DNA of 64,000 bases from an uncultured Buttiauxella sp. Lineage in GTDB: Bacteria; Pseudomonadota; Gammaproteobacteria; Enterobacterales; Enterobacteriaceae. Shown piece after piece: positions 36,807 to 47,484 of this stretch. Under the pieces are notes generated by a model. The model was given only the letters and a program-made list of their open reading frames with translations. It had not been told where the DNA came from and did not search any database. How positions within the stretch are numbered: position 1 is the stretch's first letter; each line of letters begins with the position of its first letter. The position numbers and the translations under genes were made by a program. The DNA lies in NCBI GenBank assembly GCA_946480445.1, contig CAMLJN010000001.1:488670-552669 (forward strand), in the 5' to 3' direction.

Positions 36807-37469
36807 ATGGCCTTCCGCGACCAACCTTTAGGTGAACTGGCTTTAACCATTCCACGCGCTTGCGCCCTGTTCCGTAAACTGGATCTCGATTTCTGCTGCG
36901 GCGGCAAACAAACGCTTGAGCGCGCGGCAACCCGTAAAGAACTGGATCTGGAGGCTATTGAAGCAGAGCTTGCCGTCCTTGCTGTCGAGCCAGTGGAGAA
37001 GGAATGGCGCGCCGCGCCGCTGGCCGAAATTATCGATCATATTATTGTGCGCTACCACGACAGGCACCGCGAGCAGCTGCCGGAACTGATCTTCCAGGCC
37101 AGCAAAGTTGAACGCGTGCATGCCGATAAGCCAAACGTTCCCAAAGGGCTGGCGAAGTATCTCACCATGCTGCATCAGGAGCTGAGCAGCCACATGATGA
37201 AAGAGGAGCAAATCCTCTTCCCGATGATTAAAAACGGTATGGGATCGCAGGCGAACGGCCCGATTAGCGTAATGGAAAGCGAACATGATGAGGCGGGGGA
37301 GCTGCTGGAAGTGATCAAGCACGCCACCAATAATGTGACGCCGCCGCCGGAGGCCTGCACGACGTGGAAAGCGATGTATAGCGGGATAAATGAGTTGATA
37401 GACGATCTGATGAATCACATCAGTCTTGAAAACAATGTCCTGTTCCCAAGGGCTCTGGCCGGGGAGTAA
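36807..37469 (+). CDS. ytfE: Iron-sulfur cluster repair di-iron protein YtfE (RIC)
   Basis: 220 residues, the E. coli length. An N-terminal ScdA-like domain carries the CC pair ([13 protein letters not shown]). A hemerythrin-like domain follows with the di-iron ligands in [46 protein letters not shown] and [12 protein letters not shown]. It protects or repairs Fe-S proteins after nitrosative and oxidative stress in the cytosol. The start [13 protein letters not shown] is the family one; the frame runs 6 codons further upstream. NsrR-controlled by the site above. Confidence 0.97.
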   Translation: MAFRDQPLGELALTIPRACALFRKLDLDFCCGGKQTLERAATRKELDLEAIEAELAVLAVEPVEKEWRAAPLAEIIDHIIVRYHDRHREQLPELIFQASKVERVHADKPNVPKGLAKYLTMLHQELSSHMMKEEQILFPMIKNGMGSQANGPISVMESEHDEAGELLEVIKHATNNVTPPPEACTTWKAMYSGINELIDDLMNHISLENNVLFPRALAGE

Positions 37470-37522
37470 CGCCAGACGGACTTCCTTGCTTCAGAGGGGC
37501 GAGAAAGAAAGCTTGCCCGAGC

Positions 37523-37554
37523 CTGACCCGCTCTCTTAGAGAGGAGCGGGTCAG
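37523..37554. terminator. Bidirectional hairpin between ytfE and cycA
   Basis: CTGACCCGCTC and GAGCGGGTCAG arms (11 bp, perfect) with a 10-nt loop that pairs further. No strong T run on either side; it separates two convergent genes. Confidence 0.6.
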
Positions 37555-37562
37555 ATTAAAGG

Positions 37563-38975
37563 TTACTTACGCATTGCAGCAAGACGCTTCTTACCGATAA
37601 ACATCCAGCCTACGCCCAGGATAGCAAACCACAGCGGCGTGACCATCAGCGCCTGACGGGTATCGTCTTCCAGCGTCAACAGCACGATCACAAACACAAA
37701 GAACGCCATGCAAATCCAGCACATTAGCTTGCCCAGCGGCATCTTATAGATGGATTTTTTATGCAGTTCAGGACGCTGCCTGCGATACACAAGGTATGAA
37801 CAAAGAATAATCGTCCAGACAAACATAAACAGAATCGCCGATACCGTGGTGATCATAGTGAACGCCGCTATCACGTCCGGATTCACGTACAGCATCACCA
37901 CGCCACCCAGCAGGCAGATACAGGAGAAAGTCAGCCCTTTGGCCGGTACCGCGCGTTTAGAGAGCTTAGCGAATGCTTTAGGTGCCACGCCGTCCTGCGC
38001 CAGGCCGAACAGCATGCGGCTGGTGGAGAACACCCCGCTGTTCGCGGAGGAGGCCGCAGACGTCAGCACCACAAAGTTGATAATGCTGGCTGCGGCAGGC
38101 AGACCGACCAGCACAAACAGTTCTACGAACGGGCTCTTATCCGGTACCACAGAACGCCATGGCGTGACCGACATAATCACGATCAGCGAGAATACATAGA
38201 ACATGATGATGCGAACCGGGATGGAGTTAATGGCGCGCGGCAATGACTTTTCCGGGTCCTTGGTTTCCGCGGCGGTCGTGCCCACCAGCTCAATGCCCAC
38301 AAAGGCAAAGACCGCAATCTGGAAGCCCGCAAAGAAGCCGCTGAGGCCTTTCGGGAACCAGCCGCCGTTGTTCCAGAGGTTATTGAAGGAAGCCTCCACG
38401 CCAGACGGCGAATGGAAGTGCATCAGCACCATCACCAGTCCGATCACAATCAGCGCCACGATGGCGACAATTTTGATCATCGCAAACCAGAACTCCATCT
38501 CACCGAACATTTTTACGGTGGCAAGGTTCAGGCTAAGCAGCACTAAGATAACCGCCAGCGAAGCAACCCAGTCCGACAGTCCGGGGAACCAGAACTGCGC
38601 GTAGGCGGTTATCGCCACCACGTCAGCCATGCCCGTGACCACCCAACAGAACCAGTATGTCCAGCCGGTAAAATAGCCCGCCCAGGGTCCCAACAAATCC
38701 GCCGCGAAGTCGCTGAACGACTTGTATTCAAGATTAGACAGCAGCAGTTCGCCCATCGCACGCATCACGAAAAACAGCATAAAGCCGATGATCATATAGA
38801 CGAAGATTATTGACGGGCCGGCAAGGCTGATGGTCTTTCCCGAGCCCATAAATAAGCCGGTGCCGATAGCGCCACCGATAGCAATCAGCTGGATATGTCG
38901 GTTGGTTAAATTACGCCGCAGAGACTGCTCAGCCGGAGCCTCAGCCTCGTCTGCAACTTTGATCTGGTCTACCAT
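37563..38975 (-). CDS. cycA: D-serine/D-alanine/glycine:H+ symporter CycA
   Basis: 470 residues, the E. coli length, with 12 hydrophobic segments. APC-family motifs: LRRNLTNRHIQLIAIGGAIGTGLFMGSG at the N-terminus, PSIIFVYMIIGFMLFFVMRAMGE in helix 2-3, and FVGIELVGTTAAETKDPEKSLPRAIN. It imports glycine, D-alanine, D-serine and D-cycloserine. Its messages are known GcvB targets in E. coli; the leader at 38976 onward is C/U-rich near the start, but I did not map pairing. Confidence 0.97.
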   Translation of the reverse strand: MVDQIKVADEAEAPAEQSLRRNLTNRHIQLIAIGGAIGTGLFMGSGKTISLAGPSIIFVYMIIGFMLFFVMRAMGELLLSNLEYKSFSDFAADLLGPWAGYFTGWTYWFCWVVTGMADVVAITAYAQFWFPGLSDWVASLAVILVLLSLNLATVKMFGEMEFWFAMIKIVAIVALIVIGLVMVLMHFHSPSGVEASFNNLWNNGGWFPKGLSGFFAGFQIAVFAFVGIELVGTTAAETKDPEKSLPRAINSIPVRIIMFYVFSLIVIMSVTPWRSVVPDKSPFVELFVLVGLPAAASIINFVVLTSAASSANSGVFSTSRMLFGLAQDGVAPKAFAKLSKRAVPAKGLTFSCICLLGGVVMLYVNPDVIAAFTMITTVSAILFMFVWTIILCSYLVYRRQRPELHKKSIYKMPLGKLMCWICMAFFVFVIVLLTLEDDTRQALMVTPLWFAILGVGWMFIGKKRLAAMRK

Positions 38976-39233
38976 GTTTTATTTTCCTGTACCTGTCTGT
39001 TGTATTCAGGCTCTGTTGGCCTTTAGAACGTCGTGTTTAATGTGATGTCGCCCGGTTGAGGGCTGCGATACCAGGTAAGAATCGGCGGGATAAATATTAA
39101 TCACAACAATATTGTTAATTTTTTGTTTAATTTGAGTGCGATATCACTCTGACAACGCGATGCACCTCACAAAAATACCCGGAACGGGGGCATATGCAAG
39201 ATAAAATCACGAATTCATGTTACCAGCCAAATG

Positions 39234-39257
39234 AAAACCCCGCCTGAGCGGGGCTTT
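39234..39257 (-). terminator. Intrinsic terminator of fklB
   Basis: CCCCGC/GCGGGG stem around CTGA, followed on the minus strand by a T run (TTTTCATTT), 9 nt past the fklB stop. Confidence 0.85.
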
Positions 39258-39265
39258 GGCGCTGT

Positions 39266-39886
39266 TTACAGAATTTCCAGCAGCTCGACTTCAAAGACCA
39301 GAGTGCTGAACGGCGGAATAGACGCGCCCGCACCACGTTCGCCGTAAGCGAGGTTGTGTGGAATGGTCAGTTCCCATTTAGAGCCAACCGGCATCAGGGT
39401 CAGCGCTTCAATCCAGCCGGCGATAACGCCGCTTACCGGGAATTCAGCCGGTTCGCCACGCTGTACGGAGCTGTCGAAAACGGTCCCGTCGATAAGCTTG
39501 CCGGTGTAGTGCACGCGCACGTGGTCTTTACGCGCCGGGATTGCGCCGGTGCCCTGGGTAATAACGCGGAACTGCAGGCCGGATTCGGTGCTGCTCACGC
39601 CTTCTTTCTTGCTGTTTTCTTCCAGGTATTTCTGACCTTCTACGGCCATTTCTTTCTGACGTTCCTGACGAACGGCATCGGCACGCTCGTGGACTTCGCG
39701 CAGCGCGCGGTGAACCACGTCAACAGGAACAGCCGGGGCATTCCCTTCCAGCGCATCGCGCAGGCCAGCAACCAGTGCTTCTGGCAGCAGACCCTGCAGA
39801 CCAGATTCGCTCAGCTGTTGACCAACCTGTAAACCAATACCGTAACTTGCTTGCGCTTCGACGCTGTCAAATGAAGGGGTTGTCAT
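39266..39886 (-). CDS. fklB: FKBP-type peptidyl-prolyl isomerase FklB (FKBP22)
   Basis: 206 residues, as in E. coli. An N-terminal helical dimerisation domain ([20 protein letters not shown]...) and a C-terminal FKBP domain from about residue 105: [38 protein letters not shown] and [25 protein letters not shown]. No signal peptide, so cytosolic. The start [18 protein letters not shown] is the family one; the frame runs 17 codons further upstream. Confidence 0.97.
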   Translation of the reverse strand: MTTPSFDSVEAQASYGIGLQVGQQLSESGLQGLLPEALVAGLRDALEGNAPAVPVDVVHRALREVHERADAVRQERQKEMAVEGQKYLEENSKKEGVSSTESGLQFRVITQGTGAIPARKDHVRVHYTGKLIDGTVFDSSVQRGEPAEFPVSGVIAGWIEALTLMPVGSKWELTIPHNLAYGERGAGASIPPFSTLVFEVELLEIL

Positions 39887-40129
39887 GAATTTTCCTTTAA
39901 GGTGTTTAAAAGCAAGCCCGCAGCATAGCAGCGTCAACTTGCCGGGTAAAATGCAAAAGGCCCAAAGGTGACAAATGCGAACGAAACAGGAACAATGCCC
40001 AGAGTGAGCGATAAATTGCGGCTGGGCATCACGTAAACCTGGATTGCCACGGGCATCAAACAGTTAGCGTTCTATAATGGAGTAGGGAAATGGATATTTC
40101 ACACTGTGTAACGATGAGGAGGGTTGCCG

Positions 40130-40723
40130 ATGCGACTCGCTGTTAAACCATGGCTCGCGCGGATTTGGCACGCACCTGAACATTTCCGCCTGATGGACCC
40201 GCTTCCAGCTTTGCATCGTCGGGGAATGATTATCGCCGCGGCAATCATGGTCGTCGGTTTTCTGTGGCCAACGGCAGATGAGACAAAGAGCCCCGTCGTG
40301 CGCGATGCTCCGTTGTCCATAGAATCCCAGTCACCTATGCAGGCAAGGCTTGTGAATCCTCCGGACAATGCGACCCCGGTTGCGCCCGCCGAACCGGCAC
40401 AGGTTGAAGAAGAGCCGCAAGCTCAGGCACCGGCTCAACCGGTCAGCAACGATATCGAGCAGCAATGGCGAACCTATCGCATAGCATCAGGGCAGACCAT
40501 GGCGCAGCTGTTTCGCGACAATAACCTTCCCCCAACGGATGTCTATGCTATGGCCCAGGTCGAGGGCGACAGCAAACCGCTGAGCAATTTACAGACCGGA
40601 CAGAGCGTAAAAATTCGCCAGAATGCGAACGGTGTGGTAACTGGCCTGACTATTGATACCGGCAACGATCGGCAGATTCTTTTTACCCGCCAGCCGGATG
40701 GCAGCTTCCTTCGGGCTCAGTAA
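40130..40723 (+). CDS. ytfB: Cell division-associated OapA/LysM-like protein YtfB
   Basis: 197 residues. One membrane helix at about residues 33-47 (MIIAAAIMVVGFLWP), a proline/glutamine-rich linker (about 60-110), then an OapA/LysM-like domain (RIASGQTMAQLFRDNNLPPTDVYAMAQVEGDSKPLSNLQTGQSVKIRQ). E. coli YtfB has been linked to septal localisation and glycan binding. The ATG at 40130 has AGGAGG 7 nt ahead; a TTG two codons upstream lies too near that site. E. coli YtfB is slightly longer, mainly in the linker. Confidence 0.9.
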   Translation: MRLAVKPWLARIWHAPEHFRLMDPLPALHRRGMIIAAAIMVVGFLWPTADETKSPVVRDAPLSIESQSPMQARLVNPPDNATPVAPAEPAQVEEEPQAQAPAQPVSNDIEQQWRTYRIASGQTMAQLFRDNNLPPTDVYAMAQVEGDSKPLSNLQTGQSVKIRQNANGVVTGLTIDTGNDRQILFTRQPDGSFLRAQ

Positions 40724-40863
40724 TCCGATGGCCTGTTTTACCGTCAATAATTCGGGTTACACAGGCGGCAGGGGAATGAATCCCTGAGGGTGATATTAAT
40801 AAGCGACTGCGTTGAGGGTGTACAGACATCATCTCTGCGGCCAGAAAGATGAAGAGAGAATGT

Positions 40864-40890
40864 AAAACGCCGGCTTGAGGCCGGCGTTTT
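40864..40890 (-). terminator. Intrinsic terminator of the rpsF operon
   Basis: AAAACGCCGGC and GCCGGCGTTTT arms (11 bp, perfect) around TTGAG, 20 nt past the rplI stop; works on the minus strand and may also end ytfB messages. Confidence 0.9.
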
Positions 40891-40910
40891 CACGTAGACT
40901 TTAGCGAATA

Positions 40911-41375
<465 letters not shown>

Positions 41376-41404
41376 TCAAAGTCGTATTAATGGACCGTGC
41401 CCGA

Positions 41405-41954
<550 letters not shown>

Positions 41955-41960
41955 CAGAAA

Positions 41961-42374
<414 letters not shown>

Positions 42375-42381
42375 TTATTCA

Positions 42382-42416
42382 GCCTCCTGATAGGGTCAAC
42401 CGCGGCCCATGGAGGC
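42382..42416 (-). ncRNA. S6:S18 ribosomal leader (rpsF 5' UTR)
   Basis: In the minus-strand RNA, GCCUCC pairs with GGAGGC, then AUGGG with CCCUAU (one bulged U), leaving an apical loop with CCG (CCGCGGUUGA). This is the layout of the S6:S18-binding leader that lets the complex repress the rpsF operon. It lies 26 nt before the rpsF start. Confidence 0.7.
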
Positions 42417-42455
42417 AAGGAACGTGTTTAAGTGCGGCTGAAAATTTGACGCGCC

Positions 42456-42484
42456 ATAATACAAGCGCCCCCCAATAAACTCAA
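42456..42484 (-). promoter_or_regulatory. rpsF operon promoter
   Basis: TTGAGT (42484-42479) and TATTAT (42461-42456) with a 17-bp spacer, about 100 nt upstream of rpsF. The rest of the 355-nt gap to yjfY shows no gene. Confidence 0.75.
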
Positions 42485-42711
42485 GGCAGAACGCAAATTA
42501 ATTCTTTTATCGGACGGGCCGAAAAGCTGCCGCAGACTAAGCCGGTGAATTTTATAACGTTGCGCTGGATCGCAAAAAAATTTTGACGGACACCATCAGA
42601 AATGGTCACTTTTCATTCAGCGCCATGGGGTTACACTTATTGTCACAGGCCGCCACTAATCATCAACAGGAGCGACGACCGCTGTAACACAAGCCTTTAG
42701 TGGAGCGCATT

Positions 42712-42987
42712 ATGAAAACCCTCGCCTATGTTCTTGTCACGGCATTTTTGCTTTGCGCAGATGCAACGGCTGCGATCGGCATAGACAGCAAAATCGCCCG
42801 CAATATGGATGATGTACAAAGCCTCGGCGTGATTTACATCAATCATAATTTTGCCACCGTTCAGGAAGCTGAGCTGGCTATTAGCGAAGATGCAGATGAG
42901 CACGGTGCAAAGTACTACCACACAATATTAATGCGTGAACCCGGTAGCAACGGCAACATGCGGGTCAGCGCGGATATTTACAGGTAA
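42712..42987 (+). CDS. yjfY: YhcN/DUF1471-family periplasmic protein YjfY
   Basis: 91 residues: signal peptide (MKTLAYVLVTAFLLCADATA, cut near residue 20) and a DUF1471 domain (SLGVIYINHNF; EDADEHGAKYYHTILMREPGSNGNMRVSADIYR). The family includes BhsA and McbA, which are linked to stress and biofilm; the role of YjfY is not known. The ATG at 42712 has GGAGCG ahead; an in-frame start 4 codons upstream is not favoured. Confidence 0.9.
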   Translation: MKTLAYVLVTAFLLCADATAAIGIDSKIARNMDDVQSLGVIYINHNFATVQEAELAISEDADEHGAKYYHTILMREPGSNGNMRVSADIYR

Positions 42988-43060
42988 CAGCCCCCGGCGT
43001 TAACACCAGGCATACCGCTACGACAATGCACTAACGACCAGAAAAGCCAACGTTTGACTT

Positions 43061-43083
43061 GCCCCCTTTATGGGGGCTTTTTT
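43061..43083 (+). terminator. Intrinsic terminator of yjfY
   Basis: GCCCCC/GGGGGC stem around TTTAT followed by six T, 73 nt after yjfY and just beyond the end of convergent yjfP. Confidence 0.85.
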
Positions 43084-43104
43084 CTGGTGAAGCAAACCCG
43101 CTCG

Positions 43105-43833
43105 TTAGAGATTCTGCGCAAAGAACTGTGCGGTAGCGTCCAGCGCGCCAGGGGTGATGCGATGTTTAACCCCGGCCTCCCACAAACAGGTAAGATGCTT
43201 GTCCAGGCCCTGTTGCATAAGCGCCTGCTGTAGCCGCAGGGTTTCTACGGCAGGTACAACATCATCATCTTCGCCGTGCCAGAGCAGCAGCGGGCGGTCG
43301 CCAAGACGTTCAAGTCGTGTGCTGACATCGTACTCCGCCAGCAGTGCGAAGATGTCAGCTGCCTGCCTCTCATGGGGAGGGAAAAGCGTTCTGGCAAGCG
43401 TCGAAAAGTATCCCGAGCCCATCATGCAGGCCACACTGCGTACTTCAGCATGGCGGGCCATAATCCCCAGCGCCGTCATCCCCCCCATTGAAGCGCCGCC
43501 AACGGCCAGCCTGCCATCAGCTATCAGACACCGATCCTCGAGCGCCTGGCGCAGGCGGGGATATTCATCAATGCTCGTTTTGAGAATGGTCCAGAACTGT
43601 TGCAGGCGGGCGGAAGCATGGCCATCAAAACGGGTCCCATGGTTCATCGCATCGGGCATCACCACACGCATGCCCGCCTGCGCCAGCGCGACGGCAAAAT
43701 AGCTGTATACCCGTTTTGAAGAGGTAAAACCGTGGTAAAACAAAACGGTGGGAAGAGCCTGCTGTTTTTTCCCGGCGGGCACCGCATGTAAAACTTCGCT
43801 ACCCGCAAGCTGTTCAGTATAAATTTCTATCAT
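43105..43833 (-). CDS. yjfP: Esterase YjfP, alpha/beta hydrolase
   Basis: 242 residues. Motifs of the fold: VLFYHGFTSSKRVYSYFAVALAQAG (oxyanion region), nucleophile elbow GGASMGG (serine near residue 118), then LLWHGEDDDVVPA with the acid and VKHRITPGAL with the histidine. E. coli YjfP is a carboxylesterase active on short p-nitrophenyl esters. The start at 43833 has AAGGGC ahead; the frame is open 53 codons more upstream, but that part is not family-like. Confidence 0.93.
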   Translation of the reverse strand: MIEIYTEQLAGSEVLHAVPAGKKQQALPTVLFYHGFTSSKRVYSYFAVALAQAGMRVVMPDAMNHGTRFDGHASARLQQFWTILKTSIDEYPRLRQALEDRCLIADGRLAVGGASMGGMTALGIMARHAEVRSVACMMGSGYFSTLARTLFPPHERQAADIFALLAEYDVSTRLERLGDRPLLLWHGEDDDVVPAVETLRLQQALMQQGLDKHLTCLWEAGVKHRITPGALDATAQFFAQNL

Positions 43834-44052
43834 TGCCCTTCTCCCGATTCGCGACGAAACTCTGTTGTAAGGCAAGGGGTTGCAGGTAGCAAGCAAATCA
43901 CACTGGGGGATTATTGTAACGGTGAGATCTAACCGACGATTTTCATTCGAAAGTGCTGCAAAAGCGCGGCGAAGATAACAGAACGGGAACATTCCCTCTT
44001 CACAGCGATAACCCGGAACTACACTATGGCTATTAAGAAACGAGATAACACC

Positions 44053-44355
44053 ATGCGACTGCTCTGCGCCCTGTTACTGGCTACGACACTCAGCGCCTGT
44101 AGCGCTCTGCAAGGCACACCGCAACCCGCGCCGCCGGTTGCGGATTATCCGCAGGAAATTCAGCGCCCGCAGACGCAGGGGTTGAAGAAAATGGGCACCG
44201 TCACCGCAATGAAACGAGGCTCTCCGTCGGACTCGGAGGCCGCAATCAAGGCAAAAGCTGTTGCGGCAAAAGCGGATTATTATCTCATCGTGCTGAATGA
44301 CGAAACCGTCGTTCCCGGACAATGGTACGCGCAGGCGATTTTGTACCGAAAATGA
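44053..44355 (+). CDS. bsmA: Biofilm/peroxide-stress lipoprotein BsmA (YjfO)
   Basis: 100 residues. Lipoprotein signal with lipobox LSAC (Cys16), then SALQGTPQPAPPVADYPQEI and a DUF1471 domain (GSPSDSEAAIKAKAVAAKADYYLIVLNDETVVPGQWYAQAILYRK). BsmA of E. coli is linked to biofilm stress and acid/peroxide tolerance. The ATG at 44053 gives a good lipoprotein signal; the upstream MAIKK start would add nine charged residues. Confidence 0.92.
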   Translation: MRLLCALLLATTLSACSALQGTPQPAPPVADYPQEIQRPQTQGLKKMGTVTAMKRGSPSDSEAAIKAKAVAAKADYYLIVLNDETVVPGQWYAQAILYRK

Positions 44356-44513
44356 GATCCTGATACGGCTTATTTAGCCAGATTTACACAGCTTTTCAGC
44401 GTTTTATTGTTTCTTATGCACAATGGACCCCAAGCCGCAGGAGCAGGAAAAGGGTTCAGTTAAGCGAAGGAATGCCCTGCCATTGACCAGGGTTTGTTTA
44501 TAAGGAGCTGACA

Positions 44514-44789
44514 ATGAAACGATCGCTAGCCTTAACCTCATTATTGCTGTCCGTGGGGCTGATTACCACCGCAGCGCAGTCGGCGGAAGATGTTGCTGCG
44601 GACCGTGTGACCGGGTTGAATGAAATCGGCTTGATTTCCATTAATGGCATTGCCGGTAGCCCGCAGGACGTGGAAAAAGTGATTGCTTTAAAAGCAGACG
44701 AGCAGGGTGCCTCTTACTACCGCATCATTCAGATGCAGGAAAACCAGCAGGCCGACAGCTGGCGCGCCCAGGCCATTCTTTACGCTTAA
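44514..44789 (+). CDS. yjfN: YhcN/DUF1471-family periplasmic protein YjfN
   Basis: 91 residues: signal peptide ending AQSA (about residue 23), then a DUF1471 domain (GLNEIGLISINGIAGSPQDVEKVIALKADEQGASYYRIIQMQENQQADSWRAQAILYA). E. coli YjfN is reported to activate the periplasmic protease DegP. AAGGAG is 6 nt before the ATG. Third DUF1471 gene within 2 kb. Confidence 0.93.
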   Translation: MKRSLALTSLLLSVGLITTAAQSAEDVAADRVTGLNEIGLISINGIAGSPQDVEKVIALKADEQGASYYRIIQMQENQQADSWRAQAILYA

Positions 44790-44811
44790 CTGGCCCTCCA
44801 CTCCCTTCCCG

Positions 44812-44829
44812 GGCCGCCAACAGGCGGCC
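44812..44829. terminator. Hairpin between convergent yjfN and aidB
   Basis: GGCCGCC/GGCGGCC perfect 7-bp stem around AACA; no T run. Confidence 0.5.
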
Positions 44830-44843
44830 TTGCGTATTCAGAC

Positions 44844-46478
44844 TCACCCGGCGCGCCCCGTTGCGCGCAGTAAAACCTCTGCCACTACCTGTTCAGGCAG
44901 CACATATTCCCCACGATCGTCCAGCGTCATACGGCACCAGGCCTCTGCCAGCGGGGGCGAGAGATGCGGCAACAGCTGAGCACCGGTCGCAAGATTCGCC
45001 AGCTGCTGCGTGAGGGACCTCCCCCATGCTTCCTGTGGCCTGTGCAAGCGCTGCTGAAGCTGCCGCCAGCTGCGGTCGAAATGGCGGTTTTGCCCTTTCA
45101 CTTCGTCAAACTCGCTATGCAGCATCTCCAGCACGCCAGGCATGCGTGTCATTACCCGCAGCACATCGAGACTCATTATATTGCCGGAGCCTTCCCAGAT
45201 GCTGTTGACCGGCATTTCACGGTACAGGCGCGGCAGTTCGCTTTCCTCGCAGTAGCCAATGCCCCCCAGCACTTCCATTGCTTCGGCCACAAAAGGGATG
45301 CCTGCTTTGCAGACGCTAAATTTTGCCGCCGGGGTAAACAAACGGTTATAGGCAAGCTGATGAGGATCGCCGGGGGATTCCCAGGCTCGGGCCAGTCTGA
45401 ACAGAAAAGCCGTTTGTCCCTCAAGCTGTAAAGCCATGCGCCCAAGCACCTGTCGCATTATGGGCTGATCGATAAGGTTTTTACCAAACGCCTGACGCTG
45501 GTGGGCATGATAGAGGGCAACGGATAAAGCGCGCCGCATCAAGCCGTGACTGCCCAGCGCACAGTCGAAACGGGTAAAGCCCCCCATTTTCAGAATAGAG
45601 CGAACGCCCTCGCCTTCTTCTCCAATCAGCCAGCCGATGGCATCGCAAAACTCCACCTCGCTGCTGGCGTTCGAACGATTGCCAAGTTTGTCTTTAAGAC
45701 GCTCCAGCCTGACCTGATTGCGCTGCCCGTCGGGTAAAAAGCGCGGCAGGAAAAAGCATGACAGGCCACCCTTCGCCTGAGCCAGTACGAGATGCGCATC
45801 GCTTTGCGGCACGGAGAAAAACCATTTGTGTCCCACCAGCCGGTACATTTCACCCGGCCCGCGTTTATTCACGGCTTCCGCTTTCGTGGTATTGCTCAGC
45901 ACATCAGATCCGCCCTGCTTCTCGGTCATCCCCATGCCAATCAGCAGGCCGCGCTTCTGGCTCCCCGGCAGGAGGTGCGCATCATAGCGATCGCTCAGCA
46001 GCGGCCTGAGCCAGGAGTGAAACTCTTTGGGCAGATTTTTTTGCAGCAAAGGAATCGCGCCAAACGTCATTGTCACAGGACATAACGTCCCGGCTTCGAC
46101 CTGAGCATGTTGAACAAAGCGCGCAGCCCGGGCGACAAAAGCCCCCTGGCGGGCATCCTCCTGCCACGGCAGATTATGGACACGATTCGCGCACAGCCCC
46201 TGCATCAGCAGATGCCAGGCGGGGTGAAAGCGCACGTCATCAAGCCGCTCACCGCCGGGAGCGTACCGCAGCAGCTCAGGGTGATGTGTATTGGCCAGCC
46301 GCCCCAGCTCCAGCGATTCTGCCGATCCCAACTGCTGCCCAATGCTGGCTAAAAGTTCGGCGTCCCAGCCTGCGCCCTCACGGATCACGGCTTCGCATAA
46401 AGAGAGGTCAGAAAGAAAGAGATTACTGTTATTGAGGGGTATGGGTTGATTAAAAACGGTGTGGGTTTGCCAGCGCAT
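44844..46478 (-). CDS. aidB: AidB, alkylation-induced acyl-CoA dehydrogenase-like flavoprotein
   Basis: 544 residues, close to the 541 of E. coli. Starts MRWQTHTVFNQPIPLNNSNL and keeps the acyl-CoA dehydrogenase core: LIGMGMTEKQGGSDVLSNTTKAE, GHKWFFSVPQSDAHLVLAQ, LKDKLGNRSNASSEVEF, EAMEVLGGIGYCEESELPRLYREMPVNSIWEGSGN. AidB binds FAD and DNA and protects against alkylating agents, as part of the Ada response. Transcribed alone on the minus strand. Confidence 0.96.
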   Translation of the reverse strand: MRWQTHTVFNQPIPLNNSNLFLSDLSLCEAVIREGAGWDAELLASIGQQLGSAESLELGRLANTHHPELLRYAPGGERLDDVRFHPAWHLLMQGLCANRVHNLPWQEDARQGAFVARAARFVQHAQVEAGTLCPVTMTFGAIPLLQKNLPKEFHSWLRPLLSDRYDAHLLPGSQKRGLLIGMGMTEKQGGSDVLSNTTKAEAVNKRGPGEMYRLVGHKWFFSVPQSDAHLVLAQAKGGLSCFFLPRFLPDGQRNQVRLERLKDKLGNRSNASSEVEFCDAIGWLIGEEGEGVRSILKMGGFTRFDCALGSHGLMRRALSVALYHAHQRQAFGKNLIDQPIMRQVLGRMALQLEGQTAFLFRLARAWESPGDPHQLAYNRLFTPAAKFSVCKAGIPFVAEAMEVLGGIGYCEESELPRLYREMPVNSIWEGSGNIMSLDVLRVMTRMPGVLEMLHSEFDEVKGQNRHFDRSWRQLQQRLHRPQEAWGRSLTQQLANLATGAQLLPHLSPPLAEAWCRMTLDDRGEYVLPEQVVAEVLLRATGRAG

Positions 46479-46528
46479 CCTGTTCCCTCCAGTTATGGCA
46501 ATGCCATTAAGTATGGACGGTAACGACG

Positions 46529-46611
46529 CTTATGCCTGGAGGAGGATCACAAAGTCAAACGGATGACAGCCCCGGATTTGCGACATTCCGGAAGAGGTTG
46601 CTCTTAAAATT
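46529..46611 (-). promoter_or_regulatory. Candidate aidB promoter with Ada-like box
   Basis: On the minus strand TTGACT (46558-46553) and CATAAG (46534-46529) are 18 bp apart. About 40 nt above the -35 box lies AATTTTAAGAGCAA (46611-46598), close to the AAT-N6-GCAA element bound by methylated Ada but with one extra base between the half elements. Confidence 0.4.
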
Positions 46612-46693
46612 AACGATAAAACCAAACCAGTGAATTGCGGCTGATAACCACAAAGCAACCTGAAGCGGGGTGCACATCACCCCGCGTCAGAAA

Positions 46694-47425
46694 TTAGCTA
46701 CGCTGACGTACCGCTTCGAACAGGCAGATGCCTGTGGCGACGGATACGTTCAGAGACGAGACGCTGCCCGCCATCGGAATACCGATCAGCTCGTCGCAGT
46801 GCTCGCGGGTCAAACGACGCATCCCTTCACCTTCAGCGCCCATCACCAGCGCCATCGGGCCGGTCATTTTGCTCTGGTACAGGGTGTGGTCTGCTTCGCC
46901 CGCGGTGCCGACGATCCAGATATTCGCTTCCTGCAGCAGACGCATGGTGCGTGCCAGGTTGGTCACGCGGATAAGAGGAACGTTTTCCGCAGCCCCGCAG
47001 GCCACTTTTTTGGCCGTTGCGTTCAGCATCGCCGAGCGATCTTTCGGAACGATGACGGCATGCACACCTGCGGCATCTGCGCTACGCAGGCAGGCCCCCA
47101 GGTTGTGAGGATCGGTAACGCCATCGAGGATCAGCAGGAAAGGCTGATCCAGGCCAGCGATAAGATCCGGCAAATCGTTTTCCTGGTACTGGCGACCCGG
47201 CTTCACGCGGGCAATGATCCCCTGGTGCACAGCGCCTTCGGATTTCTCATCCAGCCACTGGCGGTTGGCCATTTGCACCGGCACACCCTGGGCTTCCAGG
47301 GCATGAATCAAAGGCATCAGACGTTTATCTTCACGGCCTTTAAGAATAAAGACTTCCTGAAAACGTTGGGGAGCATTTTCCAGAAGCGCCTGAACGGCAT
47401 GAATGCCGTAAATCATTTCACTCAT
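46694..47425 (-). CDS. rlmB: 23S rRNA (Gm2251) 2'-O-methyltransferase RlmB
   Basis: 243 residues, a SPOUT (TrmH-family) methyltransferase. N-terminal substrate domain ([22 protein letters not shown]), then the knot motifs: [49 protein letters not shown] and [19 protein letters not shown]. It methylates G2251 in the peptidyl transferase P loop. The start MSEMIYG is the known one. Downstream of rnr, in the nsrR-rnr-rlmB run. Confidence 0.97.
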   Translation of the reverse strand: MSEMIYGIHAVQALLENAPQRFQEVFILKGREDKRLMPLIHALEAQGVPVQMANRQWLDEKSEGAVHQGIIARVKPGRQYQENDLPDLIAGLDQPFLLILDGVTDPHNLGACLRSADAAGVHAVIVPKDRSAMLNATAKKVACGAAENVPLIRVTNLARTMRLLQEANIWIVGTAGEADHTLYQSKMTGPMALVMGAEGEGMRRLTREHCDELIGIPMAGSVSSLNVSVATGICLFEAVRQRS

Positions 47426-47484
47426 TGATGTCACTCGTTTCAGACGACGGGTCGCCTGTGTTGTCTGTTCAGTGTTTTGCCACC

